Shown: positions 34,889 through 43,955, counted from the stretch's first letter. The stretch is 50,824 bases of DNA from Flavobacterium sp. ZT3R18 (GCF_007097385.1 NZ_VJZS01000027.1:1-50824); one strand, 5' to 3'. Program-made: numbers and translations. The notes: generated by a model from the letters alone, not told the origin.

Positions 34889-36409
34889 CTAATTATTTAT
34901 CAAATAGTCTTTTACTTTTTGCACAAAAGGATACATTACTTGATCCTCTTTGAATACTGGAATGATTTTTCTAACGTCATCGTAGATTTTTCTGGTAACC
35001 GATGAAATTTTATCGTTTTGTTCCAAATAGTCAATCGCTTGAACTATAGTTATCAATTCAATAGCCAAAACTTCAAAAGAATTCTCAATTACTTTTGCAG
35101 TTATAACCGCTGCATTAGTTCCCATACTTACAATATCCTGATTGTCATTGTTGTTTGGAATACTGTGAATATACATAGGATTCGACAACATTTGATTCTC
35201 GGCAGTGGTAGAAGTGGCTGTAAACTGTACCCCTTGCATACCAAAATTAAACCCTAAAGTTCCAAGATTTACAAATGGAGGAAGTATTTCGTTTATTTTT
35301 GAATTCAATAAATAATTCAATTGACGTTCTGCCAACATCGTTAATTTTGTAATTACAATTTTTAATTTATCCATTTCCAAAGAAATGTAATCCCCATGAA
35401 AATTACCACCATGATAGACATGCTTGTTTTTTACATCTATAATCGGATTATCATTTGCAGAGTTAAATTCCTCTTCAAGAATAGAAGCTACATTATTAAT
35501 TGTCTCTAAAACGGGTCCTAAAATTTGAGGTACACAACGTAAAGAATAATATTCCTGAACTTTTTCTTTAAAAATATTTTCGGTATTTTCTCCCGAATAC
35601 AAATGGTCTTCTCTTTTTCTTATTAAACTACTATCAGCAAGATTAGCACGCATTCTTGATGCTATTTCTTGTTGTCCTTTATGGCGTTTCGTCGCGTTTA
35701 ATTCTTCTGAAAAATGGTCATCATACGCTTGAACTATCTCATTTATAGCACAAGAAAACTTAAGAGACCAATCTAATAATTTATTGGCATGATGCACATT
35801 TACTACACCTATCCCAGTCATTACCGAAGTTCCGTTCATTAAAGCCAGACCTTCTCTAATTTCTACTTGAATTGGCTCTAATTTTTCTATTTTGAAAACC
35901 TCTTGAGTAGGTCTTCTTTCTCCTTTATAAAAAACCTCACCTTCACCAATTAAGACCAAAGCTAAATGGGCTAGTTGCACTAAATCTCCACTAGCACCTA
36001 CTCCACCATGTTCAAAAATCAAAGGGGTAATATCTCTATTTATTAATTCCTTCATTAATTGAATTAAAGAAGGATGAACACCTGAATTACCTAATGAAAG
36101 CGTATTTAATCGGGCCAAAATTGCAGCTTTTACACATATCGCGTTTAAAGGTTTTCCGGTACCCGAAGCATGACTCCTAATTAAGTTGTATTGCAATTGT
36201 ATACGGTCTTCATCTTTGATACGGTATTGTGCCATTGGTCCAAAACCGGTATTTACACCATAGATAACTTTATTTACCGAAAAATTTTTCAAGAAATCAA
36301 AGCTTTCATTTACTCTATCAAGAACAACTTGACTGATGTCTATTTTGCCGTTTTTAAAAATTACAGCTTCGAATTCTTTTAAACTTAAATATTCATTAAT
36401 TGTATTCAT
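34889..36409 (-). CDS. Tyrosine ammonia-lyase (HAL/PAL family)
   Basis: From the ATG at 36409 (506 residues) this enzyme shows the HAL/PAL family signature GGVGASGDLVQLAHLAL, with Ala-Ser-Gly (about 139-141) forming the MIO cofactor, VIYGVNTGFGP near the N-terminus and RSHASGTGKP in the substrate pocket. It closely resembles the characterised tyrosine ammonia-lyase of F. johnsoniae as I remember its sequence. The reaction is L-tyrosine to 4-hydroxycinnamate plus ammonia, supplying the aryl starter of flexirubin. It is the first gene of the long minus-strand string, with a -7 box about 80 bases upstream. Confidence 0.92.
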   Translation of the reverse strand: MNTINEYLSLKEFEAVIFKNGKIDISQVVLDRVNESFDFLKNFSVNKVIYGVNTGFGPMAQYRIKDEDRIQLQYNLIRSHASGTGKPLNAICVKAAILARLNTLSLGNSGVHPSLIQLMKELINRDITPLIFEHGGVGASGDLVQLAHLALVLIGEGEVFYKGERRPTQEVFKIEKLEPIQVEIREGLALMNGTSVMTGIGVVNVHHANKLLDWSLKFSCAINEIVQAYDDHFSEELNATKRHKGQQEIASRMRANLADSSLIRKREDHLYSGENTENIFKEKVQEYYSLRCVPQILGPVLETINNVASILEEEFNSANDNPIIDVKNKHVYHGGNFHGDYISLEMDKLKIVITKLTMLAERQLNYLLNSKINEILPPFVNLGTLGFNFGMQGVQFTATSTTAENQMLSNPMYIHSIPNNNDNQDIVSMGTNAAVITAKVIENSFEVLAIELITIVQAIDYLEQNDKISSVTRKIYDDVRKIIPVFKEDQVMYPFVQKVKDYLINN

Positions 36410-36489
36410 TACTAACAAGTATTATTTATAACTAAATAAATTCAAAATTAATTTTTATTTAGAATATATTGTGGTTAATTTGACGGACG

Positions 36490-36515
36490 CAAATGTAACA
36501 TAATATCACTTACAA
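36490..36515 (-). promoter_or_regulatory. Probable promoter of the pigment operon
   Basis: On the minus strand 36490-36497 reads TACATTTG, matching TAnnTTTG. A TTG (36513-36515) lies 15 bases upstream, somewhat close for the Bacteroidota -33 element. It is in the 217-base divergent region between the lyase and the methyltransferase, the only gene-free divergent gap at this end of the string, so it probably drives the operon. Confidence 0.45.
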
Positions 36516-36626
36516 TAGTATATGACAACACTTTTTTGCGTAATATTTTATTTATTCTTTTAATAGCTACACAATCAATAACTTAAATAAAATTCCTCTA
36601 AAAAAAAACAAAAAAAATTAACAATA

Positions 36627-37694
36627 ATGAAAGATTTTGGTTCAGATAAAAAGAATGTCGTTCAAGCAAATTTAGATGCACAAAAGATTGCTTTTGCCCC
36701 AATTATGTTTCAAGCGGCAAAATCATTACGCAATTTAGGTATATTAGAATACCTATTTAACAAAAACAAAGCAAGTATAGAAACCATTGCTGCCGAATTG
36801 AATTTGTCAATATATGGTGTAAAAGTTTTGCTTGAAGCCGGATTAAGTTTAGAAATGGTTTATTTGAAAGACAATGAATTCATATTAACAAAAACAGGTT
36901 ATTTTATTTTAAGAGACAAAATGACCAATATCAATATGGATTTTACTCAAGATGTAAATTATCTTGCTATTAATCATCTTGAAGAATCTATTGTAAATGG
37001 AAAACCTGCTGGATTAAAAGAATTAGGAGATTGGGATACCGTTTATATTGGACTTTCTGAATTACCCGAAAAAATTAAAAAAAGCTGGTTTGACTTTGAT
37101 CATTTTTATTCAGATTATACTTTTCCAGAAATAATGCCTATTTTATTTGGCAATAATCCAAAATCATTTTTGGATGTAGGAGGTAATACGGGGAAATTCT
37201 CTATGCAATGTGCAAAATATGACCCTACGGTAAAAATTACCATTTTAGATTTACCTGGACAAGCCAATGTTGCGCGAAAAAACATTGCCGATGCTGGATT
37301 TGAAGATAGAATTTCGGCAATTGACACCAATTTATTAGACAATTCTATTCCGTTTCCAAAAGGGAATGACATTATCTGGATGAGTCAATTTATTGATTGT
37401 TTTTCTTTAGAAGAAATTTACGGTCTTTTTAGAAGAGCATATGAGGCTATGACAAATGACGCTAGTTTTTACATCTTGGAGACTTTTTGGGATTTGCAAA
37501 AATTTCAAGCATCAACATATAGCTTACATGCCACTTCATTATATTTTACGGCAGTTGCCAATGGTAACAGCCAAATGTTTCATTCTGAAGACATTTTAAA
37601 AGTGATTGAAAAAGCTGGATTTGTCGTTGATGAAATGCATGACATAATAGGAATGAGCCACACATTGATAAAGTGTAAAAAAAGAGTTTCGTAG
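36627..37694 (+). CDS. SAM-dependent methyltransferase with N-terminal dimerisation/winged-helix region
   Basis: This 355-residue enzyme has a helical winged-helix-like N-terminal half (SLRNLGILEYLFNKNKASIETIAAELNLS) and a class I methyltransferase domain with motif I at SFLDVGGNTG (about 180-190) and an acidic ILDLPG segment downstream. The arrangement matches plant-like small-molecule O-methyltransferases, which also methylate carbon in some pathways. Flexirubins may carry a ring methyl, so ring methylation is plausible. It is divergent from the lyase and followed after 95 bases by a flavoprotein gene in the same direction. Confidence 0.85.
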   Translation: MKDFGSDKKNVVQANLDAQKIAFAPIMFQAAKSLRNLGILEYLFNKNKASIETIAAELNLSIYGVKVLLEAGLSLEMVYLKDNEFILTKTGYFILRDKMTNINMDFTQDVNYLAINHLEESIVNGKPAGLKELGDWDTVYIGLSELPEKIKKSWFDFDHFYSDYTFPEIMPILFGNNPKSFLDVGGNTGKFSMQCAKYDPTVKITILDLPGQANVARKNIADAGFEDRISAIDTNLLDNSIPFPKGNDIIWMSQFIDCFSLEEIYGLFRRAYEAMTNDASFYILETFWDLQKFQASTYSLHATSLYFTAVANGNSQMFHSEDILKVIEKAGFVVDEMHDIIGMSHTLIKCKKRVS

Positions 37695-37789
37695 TTTAGA
37701 ATTCTTTTGAATTTGCTGGATTCTATATTTGATAGAAACTTTAAAAAAATTTACATAAAAATAATACAAAAATTTAATTTTAATAAAAA

Positions 37790-39028
37790 ATGTTACAAGA
37801 ATTCGTAGATGTTTTAATTATAGGAGCAGGGCCATCTGGATGTGTATCGGCCTCTTATCTTCATAAAAACGGAATAAAAATAAAAGTAGTAGAGAAAACA
37901 AAATTTCCTAGAATTGTTGTTGGCGAAAGCCTTATCCCGAGAGTGATGGATCATTTTGCGGAAGCAGAATTATTTGACTGCTTGGATGCCATGAATTTTG
38001 AAAAAAAATTGGGCGCCCGATTTATAAGAGGAGAAGAAATTTGCGTTTTTGATTTTAGCGATAAATTTTCAGAAGGCTGGGATTGGACTTGGCAAGTACC
38101 CAGAGCCGATTTTGACAACACTATGGCTCAGGAAGTGATCCGAAAAGGGATTGATTTAGAATTTGAATCGGAAGTGATTTCTGTTTCTTTTGAAGGAAAA
38201 AATTCAATTACCGTTGTAAAAGACATCAACGGAAATTTAAAAGAAATACATGCTAAATTCATAATTGATTCTAGTGGTTACGGAAGAGTTTTACCAAGAT
38301 TATTAGACTTAGATACTCCTTCAAAACTAGATCCGCATTCCTCTATATTTACCCACGTTGTTGACATCAATCGTCCGCAAGGGGAAGAAGGAACAATGAT
38401 TTCTTTTGACATTCTAGAAACCGAAGTTTGGTTATGGGTTATTCCTTTTTCAAACGGTAATACAAGTCTTGGTGTAGTTGGACCAACTTCATTTATCAAT
38501 TCGCTTTCCCAAAACAAAGACAATGCCGAAGCATTGAAAAATGCAATTCAATTATCAGACTATTATATAAAACGTTTTGCTGGAGTAGATTTCTTATTTG
38601 AGCCTGTAAAATTAGAAAATTATTCTCGCTCTGTAAAACAAATGTACGGAGATGGTTTCGCTCTTACTGGAAACAGTTCAGAATTTTTGGATCCCGTATT
38701 CTCATCAGGTGTTGCATTTGCTACGGAATCAGGGATGCTTGCCGCCAAACTTTTCTTAAAAGAATCACAAGGCTTAACTGTCGATTGGGAAACCGAATTT
38801 ACAGGGTATATGAGAAGAGGAATTGCTGTTTTTACCACTTATGTAAAAGAATGGTACACGGGGAACCTACAAACACTCTTTTTTCATCAACCAGCTGACT
38901 TAGACGTAAAACGAAAAATTTGTGCCGTCCTAGCAGGTTATGTTTGGGATGAAGAAAATCCTTTTGTCAAAAAACATGACAACTTAATAAAAAACATGGC
39001 TCATGTTATAGATATGGAAAAAGCATAA
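37790..39028 (+). CDS. Flavin-dependent halogenase/monooxygenase-like protein
   Basis: This 412-residue flavoprotein has GAGPSG (12-17) for FAD, VVGESLIP (43-50) and WLWVIP near residue 213-218, the WxWxIP pattern seen in flavin-dependent halogenases. Related hydroxylases and reductases share these motifs, so halogenation is not certain. Chlorinated flexirubins are known from Bacteroidota, so a ring-chlorinating or hydroxylating role fits the cluster. It ends 3 bases before a terminator shared with a convergent gene. Confidence 0.8.
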   Translation: MLQEFVDVLIIGAGPSGCVSASYLHKNGIKIKVVEKTKFPRIVVGESLIPRVMDHFAEAELFDCLDAMNFEKKLGARFIRGEEICVFDFSDKFSEGWDWTWQVPRADFDNTMAQEVIRKGIDLEFESEVISVSFEGKNSITVVKDINGNLKEIHAKFIIDSSGYGRVLPRLLDLDTPSKLDPHSSIFTHVVDINRPQGEEGTMISFDILETEVWLWVIPFSNGNTSLGVVGPTSFINSLSQNKDNAEALKNAIQLSDYYIKRFAGVDFLFEPVKLENYSRSVKQMYGDGFALTGNSSEFLDPVFSSGVAFATESGMLAAKLFLKESQGLTVDWETEFTGYMRRGIAVFTTYVKEWYTGNLQTLFFHQPADLDVKRKICAVLAGYVWDEENPFVKKHDNLIKNMAHVIDMEKA

Positions 39029-39031
39029 AGC

Positions 39032-39063
39032 AAAAAAACCCTAGCGCATTGCTAGGGTTTTTT
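39032..39063. terminator. Bidirectional terminator
   Basis: CCCTAGC and GCTAGGG form a seven-base stem with a five-base loop, extended by flanking A and T runs on both sides. It lies between convergent genes (halogenase-like on the plus strand and a secreted protein on the minus strand) and can end both transcripts. Confidence 0.9.
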
Positions 39064-39064
39064 A

Positions 39065-39658
39065 TTATAAAAATCTTTTTAATTGCATCGTCATATTTTT
39101 TGCCAGTTTTTCATAAGCGCCAGCAATTCTGTATCCTTCATCAAACTCAAATATACCTTGTGCCAAACCAATTGATTTATCAAATTTAATTACAAGTAGG
39201 ATATTATCCGGATTAGCTGTTTCTATAACTGTTATTGTAGCGCTAATTTTTGCTGGTTGACTAAATTCAACGAGATTATAACCTGGATAAATCCATGTGG
39301 TTTTAATGTTCATCGTGTATTTTAAATCACGGTCCTTGTCACATTTTATTTCTCCTTTATCAAATCTCTTATTGAAGGATTCGATAAACTTAGGTTCATA
39401 CTTATTTTCCCTATTTTCAAACCAATCCTTTTTGAATTTTTCCGGTTTCCCTTCAAAATCTTTCCTTTTTTCCATTTTATCAGCAAGAAAAGCTTCTTCA
39501 GTTTCAAAACCTTCTACTTGCAAATTCGTATAATCAAAAATAACATTGAAGGCTGGAATTCCTTTGAGATTACTCATCTTTCCCCAAATAATATCAAATC
39601 GTTGTGCTGAAACAAACGAAAAAGAAAACAAAAACAATAAAACAATGTATTTTTTCAT
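39065..39658 (-). CDS. Secreted protein of unknown function
   Basis: This 197-residue protein has a signal peptide (MKKYIVLLFLFSFSFVSAQ) and no lipobox. A charged, helical middle (KMEKRKDFEGKPEKFKKDWFENRENKYEPKF) is followed by a beta-rich half with WIYPGYNLVEFSQPAKISATITVI. No recognisable catalytic motif. The beta half is reminiscent of small periplasmic proteins with unknown ligands. It has its own transcript ends on both sides. Confidence 0.75.
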   Translation of the reverse strand: MKKYIVLLFLFSFSFVSAQRFDIIWGKMSNLKGIPAFNVIFDYTNLQVEGFETEEAFLADKMEKRKDFEGKPEKFKKDWFENRENKYEPKFIESFNKRFDKGEIKCDKDRDLKYTMNIKTTWIYPGYNLVEFSQPAKISATITVIETANPDNILLVIKFDKSIGLAQGIFEFDEGYRIAGAYEKLAKNMTMQLKRFL

Positions 39659-39706
39659 GGTTAATTAAAATTTTAATAATTCAATTTAGAAATATCATTA
39701 TAAAAA

Positions 39707-39733
39707 AAAGCTCCAATAATGGAGCTTTATACA
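39707..39733 (-). terminator. Terminator after the 553-aa secreted protein gene
   Basis: AAAGCTCC pairs with GGAGCTTT around the loop AATAAT (39707-39728). It is A/T-flanked and lies downstream of the minus-strand gene ending at 39765. Confidence 0.75.
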
Positions 39734-39764
39734 TTATCATGATTTGATTTTATTTCTATATTTA

Positions 39765-41426
39765 TTAATTCAAATTGACTTTAATCATAACATCTTCTTT
39801 CTTCTTTTTATAAGCTTCAAACATAAATGAATTTTCACCGGTTTTAAAGACTCTATTCGTTGCATATTGAAAAATTTCAAAATCCTCTACTTCTCTAGCA
39901 TTTAAAATAGTTTCTTTTACTAACGTCCCATCTGAATCAGCAATTTTCACGGCAGTTAAATACCCTCCTTGACCATCACTATGTTGTTCTGGTGCTTTAT
40001 CCAAAGGCAAATCGATATTTTTAACATTATCAAGAAATACAAAATAGTGATTATTATTTGCGTTAAAATATTTAAAAGACAAACCACCTAATTCAAACAT
40101 TCCTTTTTGATTTTTAGGGATTTTTTTCATCCAATCAATTTTTCCATCTGAAGTAATCTTAGTCACTAACAAATCACAATAATGATAGGAATAATAATCC
40201 ATACTCACCCCAGGACCTATTGAACGAGATCCTCTTTTAACTTTAAAATGTTGTTCTCCAACAATAAGAACACTACCGTCTTTATTCACAATTAACTCAC
40301 TTAATTCCAAATCATTAAACTGAGCTCCTTCCCCTTTTCTTTCTTTTTTCTCATTCTTTTTCTTTGTTCTTTCGGTTTCATACTGATTCAAAATCTCGGT
40401 AGGAATTTCAATAAAAGATTTATCATATATCACTCCATCTGATTTTAGTTTAAATGTAACTATTCCATCAATATCATCTATATCTTTTAAAGAATCCACA
40501 TCTCCACCTTTACTATAAAATCCAGCACAAACAAGAAAATTTTTATCGGTATCAAATAACCAAATTTTATTTATAAACTTATCTTTATTTTCAAATTTTG
40601 AAATTTCAATTTTATTAGAACCCGATTTAATCACAAATAATTCAATGTGATAATTTGATTCAGTATCTTTCTTTTTTTTCTTATCATCATAACTGTCATC
40701 ATGAAAAACTTTTACCAAAACATACAAATTCCCTTTATTATCTATACGATAATCTAGGTTATCCATTCTTCTTTCTGTATATGGCATTGTATATTCATTA
40801 TTAGTCATCTTATTCAAATTACTATCATAAGTATATAACCCAATAATATCAAAACTATTCACATCCCTTTTTACCTCGGGTTTTTTTCTATATTCAATTA
40901 AAATATTTTTATTGTCATTCGATTTTAAAAACTTAAACTTATAACCGGGTTTAATAGCATATCCATAGGCACTAGTCATAGAAATGACAGTATTTCCCGC
41001 AATCTTACCATTAACTTGAAACATTAATTTTGGAGACCCAACAAACTCTCCTTTTTCAAAATCTATTTCTATTGAAAAACATTGTTCTTTTTCATTATCT
41101 CCATCCCATGACGAAAAGAAAAAGTAATATTTATTATTTAGTTCTGTTATCTCTTCAACAGCATAATTTTTTGGAAAGAACTTTTCATATTTTTTTTCTT
41201 TTACAAAAGAAGGTTTCTCTATTTCAAATTTCTGGATCACAATATTATCTCCATCAAACTTTAAAGCCATAGCTTCCTTTCCTTTTGCAAAATAAAGTTT
41301 AGTTTTTGCATCAAAAACTCTGTAAGGCTCACTTACTTTAAAGGATTTCTCTTTAGCAATATTCATTTGTGAATAAGTGTTTAAAGAAATAGAAATAACA
41401 AATAAAAAGCAGAATATTTTTCTCAT
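39765..41426 (-). CDS. Secreted protein of unknown function, probably beta-rich
   Basis: This 553-residue protein has a signal peptide ending near TYSQ. The sequence alternates short strands and polar loops: GNLYVLVKVFHDDSY, GSVLIVGEQHFKV, KIDWMKKIPKNQKG. Such spacing is suggestive of a propeller-like beta structure, but no known repeat motif is clear. It has a Lys/Glu-rich stretch (ERTKKKNEKKERKGEG) that is probably disordered. No enzyme motif seen. Co-directional with its downstream neighbour but separated by a terminator. Confidence 0.75.
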   Translation of the reverse strand: MRKIFCFLFVISISLNTYSQMNIAKEKSFKVSEPYRVFDAKTKLYFAKGKEAMALKFDGDNIVIQKFEIEKPSFVKEKKYEKFFPKNYAVEEITELNNKYYFFFSSWDGDNEKEQCFSIEIDFEKGEFVGSPKLMFQVNGKIAGNTVISMTSAYGYAIKPGYKFKFLKSNDNKNILIEYRKKPEVKRDVNSFDIIGLYTYDSNLNKMTNNEYTMPYTERRMDNLDYRIDNKGNLYVLVKVFHDDSYDDKKKKKDTESNYHIELFVIKSGSNKIEISKFENKDKFINKIWLFDTDKNFLVCAGFYSKGGDVDSLKDIDDIDGIVTFKLKSDGVIYDKSFIEIPTEILNQYETERTKKKNEKKERKGEGAQFNDLELSELIVNKDGSVLIVGEQHFKVKRGSRSIGPGVSMDYYSYHYCDLLVTKITSDGKIDWMKKIPKNQKGMFELGGLSFKYFNANNNHYFVFLDNVKNIDLPLDKAPEQHSDGQGGYLTAVKIADSDGTLVKETILNAREVEDFEIFQYATNRVFKTGENSFMFEAYKKKKEDVMIKVNLN

Positions 41427-41540
41427 ATTTTTAAAATTTAATTTTGGTAAAACTAAGTATTCTATTTCTATTTAAAACCAAAAAAATTAAATATTTTCTT
41501 GTTTATTTTTACTTAAAATTCAGAGCAAGTTATCATAAAA

Positions 41541-41564
41541 AAAAGCCCCAAAATGGAGCTTTTT
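41541..41564 (-). terminator. Terminator after the 270-aa secreted protein gene
   Basis: AAAAGCCCC pairs with GGAGCTTTT around AAAAT with one mismatch, A-rich before and T-rich after. It lies downstream (lower coordinate) of the minus-strand gene at 41588. Confidence 0.7.
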
Positions 41565-41587
41565 CTATAGAATAAATCGAATCTTAA

Positions 41588-42400
41588 TTAAGCTTTTTCT
41601 ACTGCTTTAGTATATTCCAAAACCAAAAAACTAAAATAGTCCCAATTCATTTTATCCGCTGGATACAGTGCTATAAAATCAGCATTATCTCCAAATAATT
41701 CATTATAGCGATCCTTAAATTCCGATTTTTCTAACCAAATTATTTTATCCCCTTTTTTTACATAATATGATTTAATTACGCCTCCTCCAAACTGTGGGCT
41801 TCCTCCAACACTAAAACCTCCAGTTTCTTTAGCTACAGGATCTCCGTATACTTCAATTACGCTACTGAAATCAGAATTGATTAATTGCATTATATATTCT
41901 TTTGGTTCTTTTTTATTATTCAAAGAAACCAATTGATTTTTTAAACGAATACTTCCTTTATTACTAACTTTACTTAGATCTTTTTTACCTCCCCAATTAC
42001 TTGTATTACCCAATAATTTATCCATTTTCATTGCAGACTCATATCCTGTTGGATACAAATATATTTCAGCTATTTGGTCAGCTACAAATTCGTCTTTTTT
42101 ACCAGTAATACTATCTTTTATTTCAAAAGAAGAAATCAATCCTTTCTTTCTATTCACACCATCACAATAACCAATATGGGTTTCACCATTTTTCAATACT
42201 ACGGTGGATGCTTTTTTAGAAGAAACACTACTAAATACTTGGTCAAATAATTCTTTCTCCATAGCAGCTTTCTTTTGCTTTTCTGCCACTTTAGCAGCTT
42301 TTTCATCTGCTTTTTTTGTGTCAGCGGACTCCTGAGCCGATAAAAAATTTGTACTAGTCAATAAAATGAACAATACCGGGAATGCTAAAAATTTTTTCAT
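41588..42400 (-). CDS. Secreted protein of unknown function
   Basis: This 270-residue protein has a signal peptide ending TNFLSAQ, followed by a charged Lys/Glu/Ala-rich coiled stretch (KKADEKAAKVAEKQKKAAMEK) and a beta-rich domain (STVVLKNGETHIGYCDGVN, KDEFVADQIAEIYLYPTG). A late LEKSEFKDRYNELFGDN helix follows. I do not recognise a family. The domain with a KNGE motif might bind a ligand. A good promoter lies upstream, and it is a single-gene unit. Confidence 0.75.
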   Translation of the reverse strand: MKKFLAFPVLFILLTSTNFLSAQESADTKKADEKAAKVAEKQKKAAMEKELFDQVFSSVSSKKASTVVLKNGETHIGYCDGVNRKKGLISSFEIKDSITGKKDEFVADQIAEIYLYPTGYESAMKMDKLLGNTSNWGGKKDLSKVSNKGSIRLKNQLVSLNNKKEPKEYIMQLINSDFSSVIEVYGDPVAKETGGFSVGGSPQFGGGVIKSYYVKKGDKIIWLEKSEFKDRYNELFGDNADFIALYPADKMNWDYFSFLVLEYTKAVEKA

Positions 42401-42441
42401 TAATTATTATTTTTTTGATTATCGTAAAATAACTTACAAAA

Positions 42442-42473
42442 CAAATATAGAATATATTTTCAAACTTTAACAA
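42442..42473 (-). promoter_or_regulatory. Promoter of the 270-aa secreted protein gene
   Basis: On the minus strand this reads TATATTTG at 42442-42449, an exact TAnnTTTG -7 box, with TTG at 42471-42473, 21 bases upstream, the expected -33 spacing for Bacteroidota. The ATG follows about 42 bases downstream. Confidence 0.65.
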
Positions 42474-42633
42474 TCTAAAGTCGAATAAAAATACAGATGG
42501 ATTCATAGCAATTCAACCACAGAATAAAACATAAAAAAACCACAAAAATTCCTATCTTTATCTAACCAAATTGATTTTCGAAACCTAAAACAAAAAACAA
42601 CTTATTCAAAGACAAAATGTAAACAAAAAAAAC

Positions 42634-43065
42634 ATGAAAAAGAAACTTATTATCGCAACACTACTTCTAGGAACTATTTCATTTGCCAATGCACAAAGTA
42701 TGGGAGACCTTACAAAAGCAGCCAACACCGTGAGTAAAACAGCAGCAACTGCCTCGTCAACTTCATTTGATGTGGCGGGTATTTCTAACCAAGTAATGGG
42801 AATATTGTCTCCAAAATTAAAATTAACCGACGCGCAAAAACCAGCTGTAAATTCATTGGTAAATGAAACATTAAACAAAAAGAAAAATATTTTGCCAACT
42901 ATGACAACCGATAAGGCGGGTTACGCTTCAAAAATGACTGAAAACAGAGCTGATTTCTCTTCAAAAATGAAGAATTTGATTAGTCCAACACAATTTACTG
43001 CACTTACTGCTTTACTGCCAAAATCGGCTTCTGCAGTAACGCCACTAGTGCAAATGTTGTATTAA
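42634..43065 (+). CDS. Small secreted helical protein of unknown function
   Basis: This 143-residue protein has a signal peptide ending SFANAQ, followed by small helices rich in Ser, Thr, Ala and Lys (AANTVSKTAATASSTSFDVAG, SPKLKLTDAQKPAVNSLVNE, FSSKMKNLISPTQFTALTALLPK). It has no Cys in the mature part and no membrane helix. It resembles the many small secreted helical proteins of Flavobacterium, for which I know no function. An A-rich leader precedes the ATG. Confidence 0.75.
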   Translation: MKKKLIIATLLLGTISFANAQSMGDLTKAANTVSKTAATASSTSFDVAGISNQVMGILSPKLKLTDAQKPAVNSLVNETLNKKKNILPTMTTDKAGYASKMTENRADFSSKMKNLISPTQFTALTALLPKSASAVTPLVQMLY

Positions 43066-43099
43066 CACAAACTGAAAATTCGTAACTATTTAGGTAAAA

Positions 43100-43296
43100 G
43101 TTTTCAGTCGCAGTCGCAGTTTTCAGAGTTGTCTGTAAACATTGTAATTCGCTTTCTTAACAATGCAGTTTTCAGTCACAGTCACAGTTTCCAGAGTTGT
43201 CTGCAAAAATTGTAATTCTCTTTCTTAACAATATGAATCAAAGCGAATCTCTCACAGAGTACCCGCCTTGTTGGACTGAAAACTGCGACTGAAAAC
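43100..43296. repeat. 68-bp direct duplication with an inverted partial copy
   Basis: A 68-base unit starts at 43100 (GTTTTCAGTCGCAGTCGC...) and recurs at 43168 with about ten changes. GACTGAAAACTGCGACTGAA (43274 onward) is an inverted partial copy. Together they fill most of the gap between the small secreted protein and arsR. No coding region was seen here. Confidence 0.8.
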
Positions 43297-43363
43297 TAAC
43301 CAAACAATTCCTTAAAAGCAAAATTTAATCTATTTTACTTTTTTATCTCAAAAGTATATCGTA

Positions 43364-43375
43364 ATATTGCAATAT
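43364..43375. promoter_or_regulatory. Perfect 12-bp palindrome, candidate ArsR operator
   Basis: ATATTGCAATAT is fully palindromic and lies 13 bases before the ATG of the arsR-like gene. ArsR-family dimers bind such AT-rich dyads in their own promoters and leave on binding As(III). No clear -33/-7 pair is seen, but AT-rich sequence surrounds it. Confidence 0.6.
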
Positions 43376-43387
43376 AAATATATAACA

Positions 43388-43720
43388 ATGGGAATTACCA
43401 AAACAGAACACTTTACAGACGAGCAAAACGAATTAGCTATTTTGGCAAAAGCCATTGGTCATCCTGCCCGTATTGCCATTATCGAATATCTATTAAAAAT
43501 GGATAGTTGCATTTGCGGAGATATCGTAAATATATTGCCTTTGGCCCAGCCTACCGTTTCTCAACACCTGAAAGAACTAAAAAACGCCGGTTTAATAAAA
43601 GGCAATGTCGAGGGTAACACAGCCTGCTATTGCATCAACGAAGCGGGCTTTGAGAAAATCAAAGACTTTTTTCAGTTGATCAGTTCATATATCGATAAAA
43701 AGAAAAATAATTGTTGTTGA
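43388..43720 (+). CDS. arsR: ArsR family metalloregulator
   Basis: This 110-residue winged-helix repressor (ATG at 43388; the upstream in-frame extension is less likely) has MDSCICGDIVNIL, with Cys41 and Cys43 as a likely As(III) site, and the recognition helix in AQPTVSQHLKELKNAGLI. The C-terminus ends in CC, which may add ligand capacity. It should repress the downstream arsenic genes until arsenite binds. A palindrome lies at its promoter. The next gene starts 240 bases away across repeat tracts, so its operon status is uncertain. Confidence 0.9.
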   Translation: MGITKTEHFTDEQNELAILAKAIGHPARIAIIEYLLKMDSCICGDIVNILPLAQPTVSQHLKELKNAGLIKGNVEGNTACYCINEAGFEKIKDFFQLISSYIDKKKNNCC

Positions 43721-43723
43721 AAA

Positions 43724-43786
43724 GATGGAAGATGGAAGATGGAAGATGGAAGAACGAAGAACGAAGATGGAAGCACGAAGATGGAA
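43724..43786. repeat. Heptamer tandem repeat (GATGGAA)n, 9 units
   Basis: Nine exact-length seven-base units, mainly GATGGAA with GAACGAA and GCACGAA variants, start three bases after the arsR stop. A related heptamer array (CTTCCAA type, the opposite strand) lies at 46959-47035. Tandem heptamers like these can change unit number by slippage. Confidence 0.9.
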
Positions 43787-43827
43787 GATGAAGTAGAAAG
43801 TAGAAAATAAAAAAGTACTAAAATCTA

Positions 43828-43955
43828 AAACCCTTAAACATCTAAACCCTTAAACATCTAAACCCCTAAACTTTTAAACTTTTAAACTCTTAAACTTTTA
43901 AACTCTTAAACTTTTAAACTCTTAAACTTTTAAACTCTTAAACTCTTAAACTCTC
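43828..43955. repeat. Octamer tandem repeat, 16 units, before the DUF6428-like gene
   Basis: Sixteen eight-base units run from 43828 to 43955: AAACCCTT, AAACATCT, then AAACTTTT and AAACTCTT. The last unit ends five bases before the ATG at 43961. The array is low in G on this strand, so it may stay unstructured in the leader RNA. Unit changes would alter leader length, not reading frame. Confidence 0.92.

Noticed and set aside
42606..42878. 90-codon minus-strand frame over the small secreted protein gene
   Set aside because: The plus-strand gene has a clean signal peptide and better start context.
43724..43955. CRISPR-like array
   Set aside because: The units are 7 and 8 bases with no spacers and no cas genes nearby, so these are simple tandem repeats.
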